A stretch of DNA of 64,000 nucleotides, taken from contig NZ_CP150277.1 in the NCBI RefSeq assembly GCF_037977385.1, positions 806,001 through 870,000 of the forward strand, written 5' to 3'. How positions within the stretch are numbered: the first letter of the stretch is position 1; every line of letters starts with the position of its first letter. The stretch comes from Terribacillus sp. FSL K6-0262. Its GTDB lineage: Bacteria; Bacillota; Bacilli; Bacillales; Amphibacillaceae. The notes beneath the pieces are model-generated. The model was not told the origin of the DNA. It did not search any database and worked only from the letters and a program-made list of their open reading frames with translations. This document shows positions 1 to 8,104 of this stretch, piece by piece. The position numbers were made by a program, and so were the translations under genes.

Positions 1-483
1 TTTATTTTGCAGCTTTACAGGTACATTTCCTTCGACGATCTGCAAAGCTAGTCCTTCTGCAATAGCTGTCTTACCTACCCCTGGCTCCCCGATCAGGACT
101 GGATTGTTCTTATTGCGTCGGTTCAATGTCTCGATGACACGTTTCACTTCTTGCTCACGGCCGATTACCGGATCGATCAGACCTGCACGTGCGCCATCTG
201 TCAGGTTCTTGCCAAGTGAGTCGAGCAGCCCTCCGCGGCCATTACCGCCAGCTTGCGCTTGGCCGTTGGCTCCGGCTTGGAAGCCGGATTGTGCTCCTTG
301 GAAGATATTCTTGAAGAAATCATCCATTGTTCCGCCATTGTTTGCGAAACCTGCAGGATTTTTAGATGTATTTTTCATTTCGTTGTAGCAAGTATGGCAG
401 AGCTGTAATTGTTGTTTTTGGTTATTGAATTGCATAAACAAGTTCACATTTGCTTCTCGTTCACCACAATGTTGGCATTTCAT
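1..483 (-). CDS. clpE: ATP-dependent Clp protease ATP-binding subunit ClpE (N-terminal part, runs off the window)
   Basis: This is the N-terminus of a class I Clp/Hsp100 unfoldase that feeds damaged proteins to ClpP. The first 32 residues form the zinc finger that marks ClpE, with Cys3, Cys6, Cys29 and Cys32 visible as two CxxC pairs. A Gly/Gln/Ala-rich linker follows, then the start of the first AAA+ domain with [17 protein letters not shown] and the Walker A sequence [15 protein letters not shown]. The C-terminal remainder lies beyond position 1. The ATG at 483 is preceded by GGGAGGTAAT at good spacing. Upstream CtsR boxes fit the known heat-shock control of clpE. The zinc finger makes ClpE far more likely than ClpC. 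Confidence 0.95.
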   Translation of the reverse strand, partial: MKCQHCGEREANVNLFMQFNNQKQQLQLCHTCYNEMKNTSKNPAGFANNGGTMDDFFKNIFQGAQSGFQAGANGQAQAGGNGRGGLLDSLGKNLTDGARAGLIDPVIGREQEVKRVIETLNRRNKNNPVLIGEPGVGKTAIAEGLALQIVEGNVPVKLQNK

Positions 484-544
484 AAATACAATTACCTCCC
501 TAATCGTTTTGTTTGGTTCAATTGGTCAAGTGTCACGCTTTGAC

Positions 545-600
545 TTTGACTATCTTTGACCTTGTGACTTCATTATAGTCTGACCTTCTTTGACTTTCAA
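545..600 (-). promoter_or_regulatory. clpE sigma-A promoter with two CtsR operators
   Basis: On the minus strand TTGAAA (595-600) and TATAAT (572-577) are 17 bp apart, a near-ideal sigma-A promoter. Two heptad direct repeats of the CtsR type (RGTCAAA-NNN-RGTCAAA) are present: AGTCAAA-GAA-GGTCAGA at 579-595, filling the spacer, and GGTCAAA-GAT-AGTCAAA at 545-561, just downstream of the start site. CtsR bound here would block RNA polymerase. Further AGTCAAA- and GGTCAA-like half sites run toward the start codon, and the interval 517-561 is repeated near 59540. Confidence 0.9.
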
Positions 601-649
601 GTACTTTGCTTTATTTTTTATAATTATTTTAGTTTAAGCCCAAGGCAAA

Positions 650-682
650 TAAAAAAGCACCGCCCGGCTGTAGGCGATGCTT
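650..682 (-). terminator. Rho-independent terminator of mbcS
   Basis: Read on the minus strand, AGCATCGCC pairs with GGCGGTGCT (one G-T pair) around an 8-nt loop, followed by TTTTTT. It lies directly after the acyl-CoA synthetase stop codon. Confidence 0.85.
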
Positions 683-687
683 CTGTT

Positions 688-2268
688 TTATTTCGTTTTT
701 TGTTTTTCCTGGTTGCGCAATTCGACCCGTCTGATTTTACCGGAGGAAGTCTTCGGCAATTCTTTGACGAATTCAATTTTACGTGGATACTTATAAGGTG
801 CAGTGGTATTTTTCACATGTGTCTGCAATTCTTTGACAAGCTCCGGATCGTCCTCATCCACACCTTCGCGCAGGATGACGAATGCTTTGACGACATTGCC
901 GCGAATTTCATCCGGGCTGGCAACGACTGCGCATTCCGCTACAGCTGGATGTTTGACCAAGGCATCCTCCACTTCGAATGGTCCGATCGTATAACCGGAG
1001 CTGATGATGATGTCATCGCTGCGGCCTTCAAACCAGAAATACCCGTCTTCATCGACGGAAGCTTGATCGCCAGTGACGAAGTAACCGTTTCTTTCCGCTT
1101 GTTCACGTCGTTCCGGCTCACGGAAATATGTTTTGAACAAAGCAGGACTGTCCAGCTTCAGTGCAATATCACCGACTTCACCCGTTTTTACCGGATTGCC
1201 ATCTTCATCGATCACGACTACCTCATTACCTGGTGTCGGTTTACCCATGGAACCTGGTCTAGGCTCCATCCCTTTCATGATACCAAGCAGCAGCGTGCTT
1301 TCTGTCTGTCCATAGCCATCACGCACAATAATATCAAAGTGCTTTTGGAAGACATCGATCACTTCCCGGTTCAATGGTTCGCCGGCAGATACCGCACTAT
1401 GCAAAGCACTCAAGTTATAGCTGCCAAGATCCGTCACCTTTGCCATCAGGCGGTATTCTGTCGGGGTACAGCAGAGCACATTGATTTTATAATCCTCCAA
1501 AAGGGAAAGATACGTTTTGGCATCAAAACGCCCCATGTAGACAAAGCCAGTTGCCCCTGTGCCCAATACGGATAGGAATGGGCTCCATACCCATTTCTGC
1601 CAGCCCGGTGCTGCTGTTGCCCACACGATATCCCCTTTGGAAGCGGATAGCCAGTTCTCAGCTGCTGTACGCAAGTGTGCGTAGCCCCAGCCATGTGTAT
1701 GAACCACACCCTTTGGATTCCCTGTTGTACCGCTCGTATAAGACAGCAGCGCTAAGTCGTCTCTTGATGTCCGCACTGTTTCCAGCTCATCCGATGCTGC
1801 CGCTTTAAGCACTTGGAGTTCCTGCCATCCTTCAGCCGGCCCTCCGACAGAAAGCTTGATCAAACTCTCTTGGTTTTCGATTGCGTCGAATTGCTCTGTG
1901 AATTTATGAAAGCTGATGATCCCCTTCACTTTCCCATGATCGATACGGTATTGTAAATCCTTCGTTTTCAGCATTTCGGAGCTAGGGATGATCACAATTC
2001 CAAGCTTCAAGGCTGCAGCATAAATATGATATGCCTCCACGATACGCGGTACCATCACCAAAATGGAATCGCCTTTTTCCAAGCCCAGTTGTTTCAGAAC
2101 ATTACCTGTGCGGTTGACATCCTGGAATAACGCCTTGTACGTCACTTCCTTCTTATTGCCCGCATCATCCATCCAAATGAGCGCTTTACGATCTTCGTCT
2201 GTAACATGTCGCTCCATTTCATCAACGATGTTGTATTGCTCTGGTGCAATCAAATCTTTTCTATCCAT
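688..2268 (-). CDS. mbcS: Acyl-CoA synthetase, MbcS/YtcI type (AMP-forming)
   Basis: A 526-residue member of the ANL adenylating superfamily, which activates a short or branched carboxylic acid to its CoA thioester via an acyl-AMP. The N-terminus and overall pattern resemble the Bacillus MbcS (2-methylbutyryl-CoA synthetase) group more than AcsA. The P-loop-like motif YTSGTTGNPKG sits near residue 170, YGQTES near the middle, GRSDDIIISSGYTIGP begins the C-terminal lid, and PKTSSGKIRR near the C-terminus carries the catalytic Lys. I chose the ATG at 2268, after GGAGGCGAAAGT; the reading frame stays open upstream to 2331 but without a ribosome site. TGCTATAAT upstream gives an extended -10 promoter. 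The exact acid is inferred. Confidence 0.88.
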   Translation of the reverse strand: MDRKDLIAPEQYNIVDEMERHVTDEDRKALIWMDDAGNKKEVTYKALFQDVNRTGNVLKQLGLEKGDSILVMVPRIVEAYHIYAAALKLGIVIIPSSEMLKTKDLQYRIDHGKVKGIISFHKFTEQFDAIENQESLIKLSVGGPAEGWQELQVLKAAASDELETVRTSRDDLALLSYTSGTTGNPKGVVHTHGWGYAHLRTAAENWLSASKGDIVWATAAPGWQKWVWSPFLSVLGTGATGFVYMGRFDAKTYLSLLEDYKINVLCCTPTEYRLMAKVTDLGSYNLSALHSAVSAGEPLNREVIDVFQKHFDIIVRDGYGQTESTLLLGIMKGMEPRPGSMGKPTPGNEVVVIDEDGNPVKTGEVGDIALKLDSPALFKTYFREPERREQAERNGYFVTGDQASVDEDGYFWFEGRSDDIIISSGYTIGPFEVEDALVKHPAVAECAVVASPDEIRGNVVKAFVILREGVDEDDPELVKELQTHVKNTTAPYKYPRKIEFVKELPKTSSGKIRRVELRNQEKQKTK

Positions 2269-2379
2269 ACTTTCGCCTCCTAAATGGCTGCCTGATTTAA
2301 CTAATGGACTTATTATAGCAGACTGAAGCACGACTTCCCAGCAATAATTGTTACCAAATTATAAAACTTGATATTAGTA

Positions 2380-3252
2380 TCAGGTCTCAATACTTCTCCA
2401 AAGCGTAACAGCCGCATAACTACGGTAAGGAGCCCATCTTTCTCCCCGCTCATGTATTGCTGCTGGCGTCGGCTTTTCGGCGAGGTTATCGTAGAGCTTC
2501 AATGCTTTTTGTATCCCGATATCAGCAGCTGGTAATAAATCAGCTCGCCCTAAACCGGACAGCATCCAGTTCTGTGCCGACCAGCTGCCAAGCCCCCGGA
2601 TTTTCGTCAATTCTGCAGCTATTTCCTCATCGGATGCCGAAGCAAGCTGCATGAGATCCAATTTCCCCTCTGCAATCAGGCGGCTGGTATCGATTACATA
2701 CTCTGCCTTCCGCTGCGAAAACTGCAGTTTGCGTAAGGCATCATAGGATAAAGAAGCAATCTCCCCAGGCGACGGATAGAACCAGATGTCTTCTACTTTT
2801 GTCCCGAAATTCTCCACAAATCGGTTCGTCAGCGTGTAGGCAAACTTCAAATTCAATTGCTGGTGGATGATTGTTTTCATCAAGCTATAATAGACGTCCG
2901 TATCTTTTACGATCGGGGTTCCCGCATGTGCGTAAAACAGCTGTTCCAAATCCGAACCGGCAAAATGTGCAGCTACATCGGCAAGATCAACCTCCCACTG
3001 CAGCCACTTCTCCACCCAAGAAATTATTTCCGCCTGCCTGGAAGGATCCGCCGAAGAAACTTTAACGGAAGGAGATGTGATTGGTCCGCTGAACTGCAAC
3101 CGAACGATATGCCGGGCCCCATCCCCTGAAACAACCGGAAGCTTCACTGTTTGACTTTCCGGATCAACCGAATTCAATTGATCCATACTCCATCTTTTCA
3201 TTAAATAATGATAATCGTATGTATGTGTTCCTGTAAGCTCTGTTTCCCACAT
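2380..3252 (-). CDS. yfjP: DNA-3-methyladenine glycosylase, AlkA/YfjP-like (HhH-GPD family)
   Basis: A 290-residue base-excision glycosylase expected to remove alkylated purines from DNA. The C-terminal half carries the HhH-GPD signature: helix-hairpin-helix IRGLGSWSAQNWMLSGLGR followed by ADLLPAADIGIQ, whose Asp is the catalytic residue. The N-terminal half corresponds to the AlkA_N-like domain. The length is normal for the family. It lies 12 nt downstream of a LysR gene in the same direction, so the two may be cotranscribed. In B. subtilis yfjP lies near yfjQ (corA) and yfjS (pdaA), both of which are in this window. Confidence 0.85.
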   Translation of the reverse strand: MWETELTGTHTYDYHYLMKRWSMDQLNSVDPESQTVKLPVVSGDGARHIVRLQFSGPITSPSVKVSSADPSRQAEIISWVEKWLQWEVDLADVAAHFAGSDLEQLFYAHAGTPIVKDTDVYYSLMKTIIHQQLNLKFAYTLTNRFVENFGTKVEDIWFYPSPGEIASLSYDALRKLQFSQRKAEYVIDTSRLIAEGKLDLMQLASASDEEIAAELTKIRGLGSWSAQNWMLSGLGRADLLPAADIGIQKALKLYDNLAEKPTPAAIHERGERWAPYRSYAAVTLWRSIET

Positions 3253-3264
3253 GATCAGTCTCTC

Positions 3265-4152
3265 CTATTCCATATGCTTCCTGGCAAATTCAATGACATC
3301 CTGTATCACCTTCGTCATTCGCTTGTCTTTATGCCAAAGCAATTTCGTTGTAGGCTGTTTGATTGGTACATCCAGTCTGACTGCCTTTAATTCCCCTGAT
3401 TCCAATTCGTTTTGAACCGTCATAAGCGGCAAATAAGAAAAGCCCAGCCCCGCTTTCACGCATTGCTTGATTGCTTCAATGCTGCCGAATTCGATGATGT
3501 TTTCTGCATATAGATTCTGTTCCTCCAGAACTTGCTCCAATTCCATCCTGTAGGAACAACCTTTTTCGGTCAGTATCAAGGGATGTTGCATCACCTCATC
3601 CAAGCCAGCAGTGGATTGAACGGATAATGGATGGTTCGGGGAGCCGATCAGGACGATATCCTCCTCAAATAGGGAAACGGATTCCAAAGAACCATATTCC
3701 CGATCCCGATCCATGATAAATGCCACATCCAATTCGCCTTCCTGCAGCATCTGTTCCGAAGTTTTACTGGATGGCACAGGCTTCAGGATGACTTGCACCT
3801 GCGGATATCGAGAACGGATGAAACGAAGCAATGCAGGCAGACGGTAAATGCATTGACTCTCACAGGCGCCGATCAGGATCGTGCCTTTTTCCTCCATCCC
3901 TTCCTCGAACTCCTGTCTCATCTCATCATGCAATGTCAATATCCTCTTGGCATAGCTCTGCATCTTTATTCCCGCTTCAGTCAAATAAATCCTCTTTCCA
4001 AGACGCTGGAATAATTCGATGCCATATTCCTTTTCCAAAGCCTTTATTTGGGCCGTGACACTGGATTGGGCATAATCAAGCCGCTGAGCTGTCTTCGTGA
4101 AATTCAGTGTGTCTGCCGCCACAGCAAACGTCTTTAAATGATTGATATGCAT
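3265..4152 (-). CDS. LysR-family transcriptional regulator
   Basis: A 295-residue LysR-type regulator. The N-terminal winged helix-turn-helix is clear (LKTFAVAADTLNFTKTAQRLDYAQSSVTAQIKALE, about residues 5-40), followed by the periplasmic-binding-like effector domain. The start is best placed at the ATG at 4152, because the ribosome site AGGAGT (4161-4166) is 8 nt away; an in-frame GTG at 4158 would be only 2 nt from it. It is divergent from a decayed FMN-reductase-like gene, which could be its lost original target, and precedes the AlkA-like gene. The inducer is unknown. Confidence 0.9.
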   Translation of the reverse strand: MHINHLKTFAVAADTLNFTKTAQRLDYAQSSVTAQIKALEKEYGIELFQRLGKRIYLTEAGIKMQSYAKRILTLHDEMRQEFEEGMEEKGTILIGACESQCIYRLPALLRFIRSRYPQVQVILKPVPSSKTSEQMLQEGELDVAFIMDRDREYGSLESVSLFEEDIVLIGSPNHPLSVQSTAGLDEVMQHPLILTEKGCSYRMELEQVLEEQNLYAENIIEFGSIEAIKQCVKAGLGFSYLPLMTVQNELESGELKAVRLDVPIKQPTTKLLWHKDKRMTKVIQDVIEFARKHME

Positions 4153-4266
4153 ATCCACCCACTCCTAAATCGCATTTTCCGATCATTATAATCAAATAAT
4201 TCAGCTTTTCCTATGCATGAGTGCAGTATACACTTTTTTTATGAATATTGGAAAGGTCGTGAGAGA

Positions 4267-4553
4267 TTGTCTATTGGATTGATTCTTGGCAGCAGCCGCA
4301 TAAACAGCAACAGCAAAATACCGGCAGAAGCTCTTACAGAAAACATGGAGCATGGAACGATGGATAGCAGCGAGTTATCCTTGACGGATGTTGAGGATTT
4401 CCGCCATGAAGCTGCCCCCGCTCCCTTGGATGGCCGAAATAGCATGGCTGCGGAGTTAGCTGCAGGAGGAGGGCTATCATGAAGAATACAGCGGATAAAA
4501 CATGGCAGGATTACTTCTTGGAAATCGTCCATGCAGTCATCCAAACAAAATAA
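4267..4553 (+). pseudogene. Decayed NAD(P)H-dependent FMN reductase-like gene
   Basis: The interval divergent from the LysR gene reads SIGLILGSSRINSNS, the typical N-terminal flavodoxin-like start of NADPH-dependent FMN reductases, then a charged segment (SELSLTDVEDFRHE). A short Ala/Gly-rich stretch ends at the stop at 4480-4482. A second frame beginning with the ATG at 4479 continues KTWQDYFLEIVHAVIQTK, resembling the C-terminal helix of the family. The central flavin-binding part (about 100 residues) is missing. I infer an internal deletion plus frameshift. A chance short ORF cannot be excluded. Confidence 0.45.
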
Positions 4554-4582
4554 AAAAGCTGATCCGAATGAAGATCAGCTTT
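4549..4582 (-). terminator. Terminator of pdaA
   Basis: AAAGCTGATC and GATCAGCTTT form a perfect 10-bp stem with an 8-nt loop. On the minus strand it follows the pdaA stop codon and is followed by a T-rich run. Confidence 0.85.
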
Positions 4583-5375
4583 AGAACTGCGTAATCGCCT
4601 GTGGCAGGATATCCTGTTTGACCAAGTCATCCAATGTCCGGAATGAATATCCCTGTTTCTTCAATTCAATGATCAGTTTTTCCAGTGCGATGGCATTATC
4701 TTCAGAAACGGCATGCAGCAAGACGACTGCTCCCGGATGCATCTGGGCCATTACTTGATCATACGCATACTGCCATCCTTTTTGTTCACCCGTCCTCCAA
4801 TCCGCATAGGCGAGTGACCAGAAAACATTCGTATAACCAAGCTCTTCCGACCATTTAAGCGAGCGGGCGCTGAAAGTACCGCGGGGAGCTCGCAAATAAT
4901 GCATCTCGTCCTGGTCCGTCAAATCAGCTACAGCATCCTCCAGCATCTCCAGCTCTTGCTTCATCTTCTCTTTGGAGACCTTGGTCAAATCAGGATGATG
5001 ATAGGAATGATTGCCGACGATATGCCCTTCATCCACCATTCTTTTCACCAGGTCAGGTGCTGATGAGACATAATGACCCGTGATAAAAAAAGCAGCTGGG
5101 ACATCATGCTTCTTCAATACATCCAGGATATCCCCGGTATAACCTTGCTCATATCCATTGTCAAAAGTGATATAGACTGTTTTCTCCCCTGAATCATCCA
5201 GATAATAGCTGTTGTATTCATCCAATAGCTGCTGGTATTTGCCGATCTCCGGGATACTGCCATCCTTGCTTTTTACAAATCCCCATCCATAGCTGACAGA
5301 GCTTTCAGCCCATACAAATGATGGTGCTGCGATAAGCAATAAAGCAAGCAGGGGCATGATTGTTTTCCATCGCAT
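4581..5375 (-). CDS. pdaA: Delta-lactam-biosynthetic de-N-acetylase PdaA
   Basis: A 264-residue exported polysaccharide deacetylase (CE4, NodB fold). PdaA deacetylates muramic acid so that muramic-delta-lactam can form in spore cortex peptidoglycan. A hydrophobic signal sequence (MPLLALLLIAAPSFVWA) begins the protein. The NodB motifs are visible: YITFDNGYEQGYT with metal-binding Asp, GNHSYHHPDL with the HxxxH pair, LRAPRGTFS, and late AVVLLHAVSED. The length matches B. subtilis PdaA (263). The ATG at 5375 is 9 nt from AAGGAGA; an upstream in-frame GTG at 5384 abuts the ribosome site and is unlikely. Presence implies an endospore former. Confidence 0.92.
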   Translation of the reverse strand: MRWKTIMPLLALLLIAAPSFVWAESSVSYGWGFVKSKDGSIPEIGKYQQLLDEYNSYYLDDSGEKTVYITFDNGYEQGYTGDILDVLKKHDVPAAFFITGHYVSSAPDLVKRMVDEGHIVGNHSYHHPDLTKVSKEKMKQELEMLEDAVADLTDQDEMHYLRAPRGTFSARSLKWSEELGYTNVFWSLAYADWRTGEQKGWQYAYDQVMAQMHPGAVVLLHAVSEDNAIALEKLIIELKKQGYSFRTLDDLVKQDILPQAITQF

Positions 5376-5442
5376 ATGACACACTCTCCTTACCGATAGA
5401 TTGCGCCAAATCCCATCCCTCTATGCGACGAAAACATAGAAA

Positions 5443-5465
5443 AGACCATGCCAAAAGCATGGTCT
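5443..5465. repeat. Left copy of the 23-bp palindromic target repeat of the IS1182 element
   Basis: AGACCATGC-CAAAA-GCATGGTCT is an exact hairpin that recurs unchanged at 7021-7043. On the minus strand this copy is followed by TTTTCTATGTTTT, so it still looks like a Rho-independent terminator, originally that of the small gene at 7043-7189. Confidence 0.85.
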
Positions 5466-5564
5466 TCAGGCTGTCGAGAAAGTCTCGACAGCCTTTTTAT
5501 TTTGAGTTCACTTCTTTTTCTTACTTTTTTATAATAGAAGAAACGACTAAAAGGCGGTGCCAAG

Positions 5565-6916
5565 ATGTTAAATTCCAGAGAGAATGACCAAACAGCTCTT
5601 GAAATCGTAACTATAGAAGAACTTGTCCCTGAAAACCACCTATTGCGTAAGATAGAAACCCACATAGATTTCTCCTTCATCCGTGAAAAAGTTCGTCCTT
5701 ATTATTCGGCGGACAATGGCCGTCCTTCCCTAGATCCTCTTGTCCTCTTTAAAATGATCTTTATCGGCTACCTTTTCGGTATCCGTTCCGAAAGGCAATT
5801 AGAGAAAGAAATCCAGACAAACATTGCTTACCGTTGGTTTTTAGGACTTAAACTCACGGACCCAGTCCCTCACCACTCTACAATAAGCTGGAATCGTTGT
5901 AATCGATTCAAGGGCACAGATATCTTCCAACAAATCTTTGATGAAATTGTAGAACAGGCAATGAAGCATCGTATGGTTGGAGGACGCGTCTTATTCACTG
6001 ATTCCACCCACTTAAAAGCCAATGCGAATAAAAGAAAGTTCATCAAGAAGGAAGTACAGGAAGCTACTCGTTCATATCAGGAAGAATTGGATAAAGCAAT
6101 CCAAGAAGAACGTACAAAACAAGGAAAAAAGCTTTAAAGTCACGAGAGGAGGTGACAGAAACGAAAGTAGTGAAAGAAAGCACGACTGATCCAGAGAGTG
6201 GCTATATGTATCGAGAAGGAAAGCCTGAAGGCTTTTTCTACTTAGATCATAGAACTACGGATATGAAATATAATATTATTACCGATGTCCATGTCACGGC
6301 CGGAAATGTGCACGATTCACGGCCTTATTTGGAGCGCCTTGAACGACAGAAGGAACGCTTTAATTTTGATGTGGAAGCTGTCGCTCTGGACTCCGGTTAT
6401 CTCACTACGCCAATCTGTCACGCCTTGAATGAACAGAATATTTTCGCTGTCATCGGTCACCGACGTTTTCATCCTACTAAAGGATTAATGCCTAAATGGA
6501 AGTTCAAGTATGTCCCAGAGAAAGATCATTATGTTTGTCCAAACGGACAAACATTACCTCTGCGAACAACAAATCGAGAAGGGTATAAAGAATACGCATC
6601 TGACCCTAAACAATGTACTGCTTGCCCACTGTTGGCCACATGTACGAAATCAAGAAATCATCGAAAAGTTATCACAAGGCATGTTTGGGAAGGTAGTAAA
6701 GATTGGGTGCGGGAAAATCGCCTGAGCCACTCAGGAAAGTTATTATATAAATTGCGAAAAGAAACGATAGAGCGAAGCTTTGCGGATGCGAAACAACTCC
6801 ACGGGCTTCGCTATTGTAGGTTACGAGGAAGAGAAAAAGTGCAGGAACAGGCGCTGATGACAGCGACCTGTCAGAACATAAAAAAGATAGCCAACCACCT
6901 AGCAAAGCTAGGATAG
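5565..6916 (+). CDS. IS1182-family transposase, in two frames joined by a -1 shift at 6125-6131
   Basis: The first frame (5565-6137, 190 aa) holds the N-terminal domain typical of IS1182/IS1380-like DDE transposases (PYYSADNGRPSLDPLVLFKM, GIRSERQLEKEI, first catalytic region FTDSTHLKANANK). The second frame (6152-6916, 254 aa if a GTG start is used) holds STTDPESGY, YNIITDVHVTAGNVHDS, ALDSGYLT, a Cys-rich stretch CPNGQ...CTACPLLATC and the ERSFADAKQLHGLRYCRLRG catalytic Glu region. Together they equal one normal transposase of about 450 aa. The frames meet exactly at the heptamer A AAA AAG; after a -1 slip the product reads GKK-ALKSREEVTETK, as expected for the family. It is either programmed frameshifting or a one-base deletion in an A run. 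Confidence 0.85.
6125..6156 (+). promoter_or_regulatory. Candidate programmed -1 ribosomal frameshift site
   Basis: In the zero frame the codons are GGA AAA AAG CTT TAA, so the classical slippery heptamer A AAA AAG (6125-6131) is correctly phased two codons before the stop. A small hairpin GTCAC-(8 nt)-GTGAC at 6139-6156 begins 7 nt downstream, the distance at which stimulatory structures usually act. The hairpin is weak, so this is suggestive only. Confidence 0.45.
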
Positions 6917-6940
6917 GTAGGTGGCTGGCTATCTTTTTTA
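6884..6940 (+). terminator. Terminator at the 3' end of the IS1182 transposase
   Basis: GATAGCCAACCACCTA (6886-6901) pairs with TAGGTGGCTGGCTATC (6918-6933) with one mismatch and is followed by TTTTTT. The left arm lies within the coding end of the transposase. Confidence 0.85.
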
Positions 6941-7020
6941 TAAAACAGCCCTTTAAAGAAAGCAGAAGAGTATCGAATAAAAAAAGATTGTAGAGAAACT
7001 GGGATTTCTCTACAATCTGA

Positions 7021-7043
7021 AGACCATGCCAAAAGCATGGTCT
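7021..7043. repeat. Right copy of the 23-bp palindromic target repeat of the IS1182 element
   Basis: Identical to 5443-5465. Here the hairpin directly follows the stop codon of the small minus-strand gene, but what follows it on that strand is now the IS end, not a T run, so this copy has probably lost terminator strength. Confidence 0.85.
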
Positions 7044-7189
7044 TACTTTAATTTATTTTCCATTTCATCAAGCATTCGGAGCATTTCATCGATTTCATCC
7101 AAGGACGTCTCTTCTGGTTCGATACTATCCAAATAATCCATGAATGCAGCCAGACGCTGCTTCAAATCATCCACTTTACTTGCTGCCAA
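7043..7189 (-). CDS. Small SE1561-family protein (48 aa)
   Basis: A short acidic protein ending FMDYLDSIEPEETSLDEI-DEMLRMLDEMENKLK, predicted to be all-helical. This matches the small SE1561-type proteins conserved in Bacillales; function unknown. The frame has no ATG at its 5' end; a TTG at 7189 lies 8 nt after AAAGGGG and is the likely start. It is 55 nt downstream of yfkD on the same strand. By position between pdaA (yfjS) and yfkD it may correspond to B. subtilis yfjT. Its stop codon touches the palindrome into which the IS1182 element inserted. Confidence 0.7.
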   Translation of the reverse strand: MAASKVDDLKQRLAAFMDYLDSIEPEETSLDEIDEMLRMLDEMENKLK

Positions 7190-7244
7190 CTGTAAAACCC
7201 CTTTACCGCTTCATCTGGCTCTTAGTATATCACAGCCTCGTTCG

Positions 7245-8039
7245 TTATTGAACGTTGAAGGTGAAGGACAGATGGTCTTGAATCGGGATCCAGGCCCCGA
7301 TTCCCTGTTTGGTCACATTCCTGACAACAATCTGTTTTCTGGAGCCCTTCAATTCCAGATAGACTTCCCCGAACGTGATCGTTCCCTTCTCATTGACTGC
7401 CGGTGCATAAGCAGTAAGGATCCCGGACTTATTCAAAGGAACACCATAGGCATTTTCCTTATTCGTTCCTTTTCCGATGACTGTCTGGAAGGATAGCGGA
7501 AGCTTCGTGTTCTTCTGTGCCTGCTGGAGCATCATTAGCTTGATGTCCTTCGGATTTTCGATCTCAGCTGTCAGTCCGCCTTTTACGTAGCGTTCTTCCT
7601 GCTGCTCGTAATTCATCTGCTTGGCTGATTCGCCGCCGGCATTGCTCAGCTGATTCGTATTCACTTTTTGATACTGCCAGTTGATATTCGTTTCGGCAGA
7701 CTGGTATTCCAGCGGCCAATGCCCCATATAGATCATGCCGCGGTATCCGATTGCAAGCGGTGAAGGTTTCAGCGTCGATTCATTGAGAATGCGGATCAGT
7801 TCGGGATTTTGGATGATAATATCACTTTCTTCCGTCAGCTCCCTGACAAGTTCACTGGGCTCTAGCACAATCTGATCCTTATTTGAATTCGGATAAGTAT
7901 TTTCCTTGGATATATTCAAAACATGATTCGGGATTTCAGTATCCTTCTTCTGTACTTTCTCCGCTTTCCCAGCTGCGGAGAAAGGAAAAGTCAGCAAAGT
8001 CAGTGCCATGATTGTTATGAGGATTCTAGCGAATTTCAT
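7245..8039 (-). CDS. yfkD: YfkD-family exported protein
   Basis: A 264-residue protein with an N-terminal signal sequence (MKFARILITIMALTLLTFPFSAAG) and no lipobox Cys, so it should be secreted or membrane-anchored outside. The body (NPELIRILNESTLKPSPLAIGYRG, MIYMGHWPLEYQS) fits the YfkD-like family of Bacillus, whose function is unknown. The ATG at 8039 was chosen because the signal peptide begins there; the frame is open further upstream but without a ribosome site. It lies between the OsmC gene and the SE1561-family gene in one direction, a probable operon. Confidence 0.85.
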   Translation of the reverse strand: MKFARILITIMALTLLTFPFSAAGKAEKVQKKDTEIPNHVLNISKENTYPNSNKDQIVLEPSELVRELTEESDIIIQNPELIRILNESTLKPSPLAIGYRGMIYMGHWPLEYQSAETNINWQYQKVNTNQLSNAGGESAKQMNYEQQEERYVKGGLTAEIENPKDIKLMMLQQAQKNTKLPLSFQTVIGKGTNKENAYGVPLNKSGILTAYAPAVNEKGTITFGEVYLELKGSRKQIVVRNVTKQGIGAWIPIQDHLSFTFNVQ

Positions 8040-8104
8040 AAAGAAAAGCCCCTGCCTTTCAGATTTTTTTCTAGTATCTGAAGTCAGGAGCCATCCTATA
8101 CATC

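Larger units (their letters stand above)
5466..7020 (+). mobile_element. IS1182-family insertion sequence, about 1.55 kb
   Basis: The element starts TCAGGCTGTCGAGAAA and its other end, read inward, is TCAGATTGTAGAGAAA: imperfect terminal inverted repeats with 13/16 matches. It is bounded by identical 23-bp direct repeats that are themselves palindromes (5443-5465 and 7021-7043). Just inside, both ends fold into hairpins that include the terminal repeat (5469-5493 and about 6986-7018). A promoter TTCACT-17-TATAAT (5507-5535) precedes the transposase. The transposase reading frame is shifted by -1 in the middle. Confidence 0.85.

Noticed and set aside
700..1575. Long open frame on the plus strand over the acyl-CoA synthetase gene
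   Set aside because: It is antisense to a well-conserved enzyme, has no ribosome site, and its composition follows the third-codon bias of the real gene.
6510..6905. Frames within the second half of the IS1182 transposase on both strands
   Set aside because: They are shadows of the transposase, whose conserved motifs occupy the other frame.
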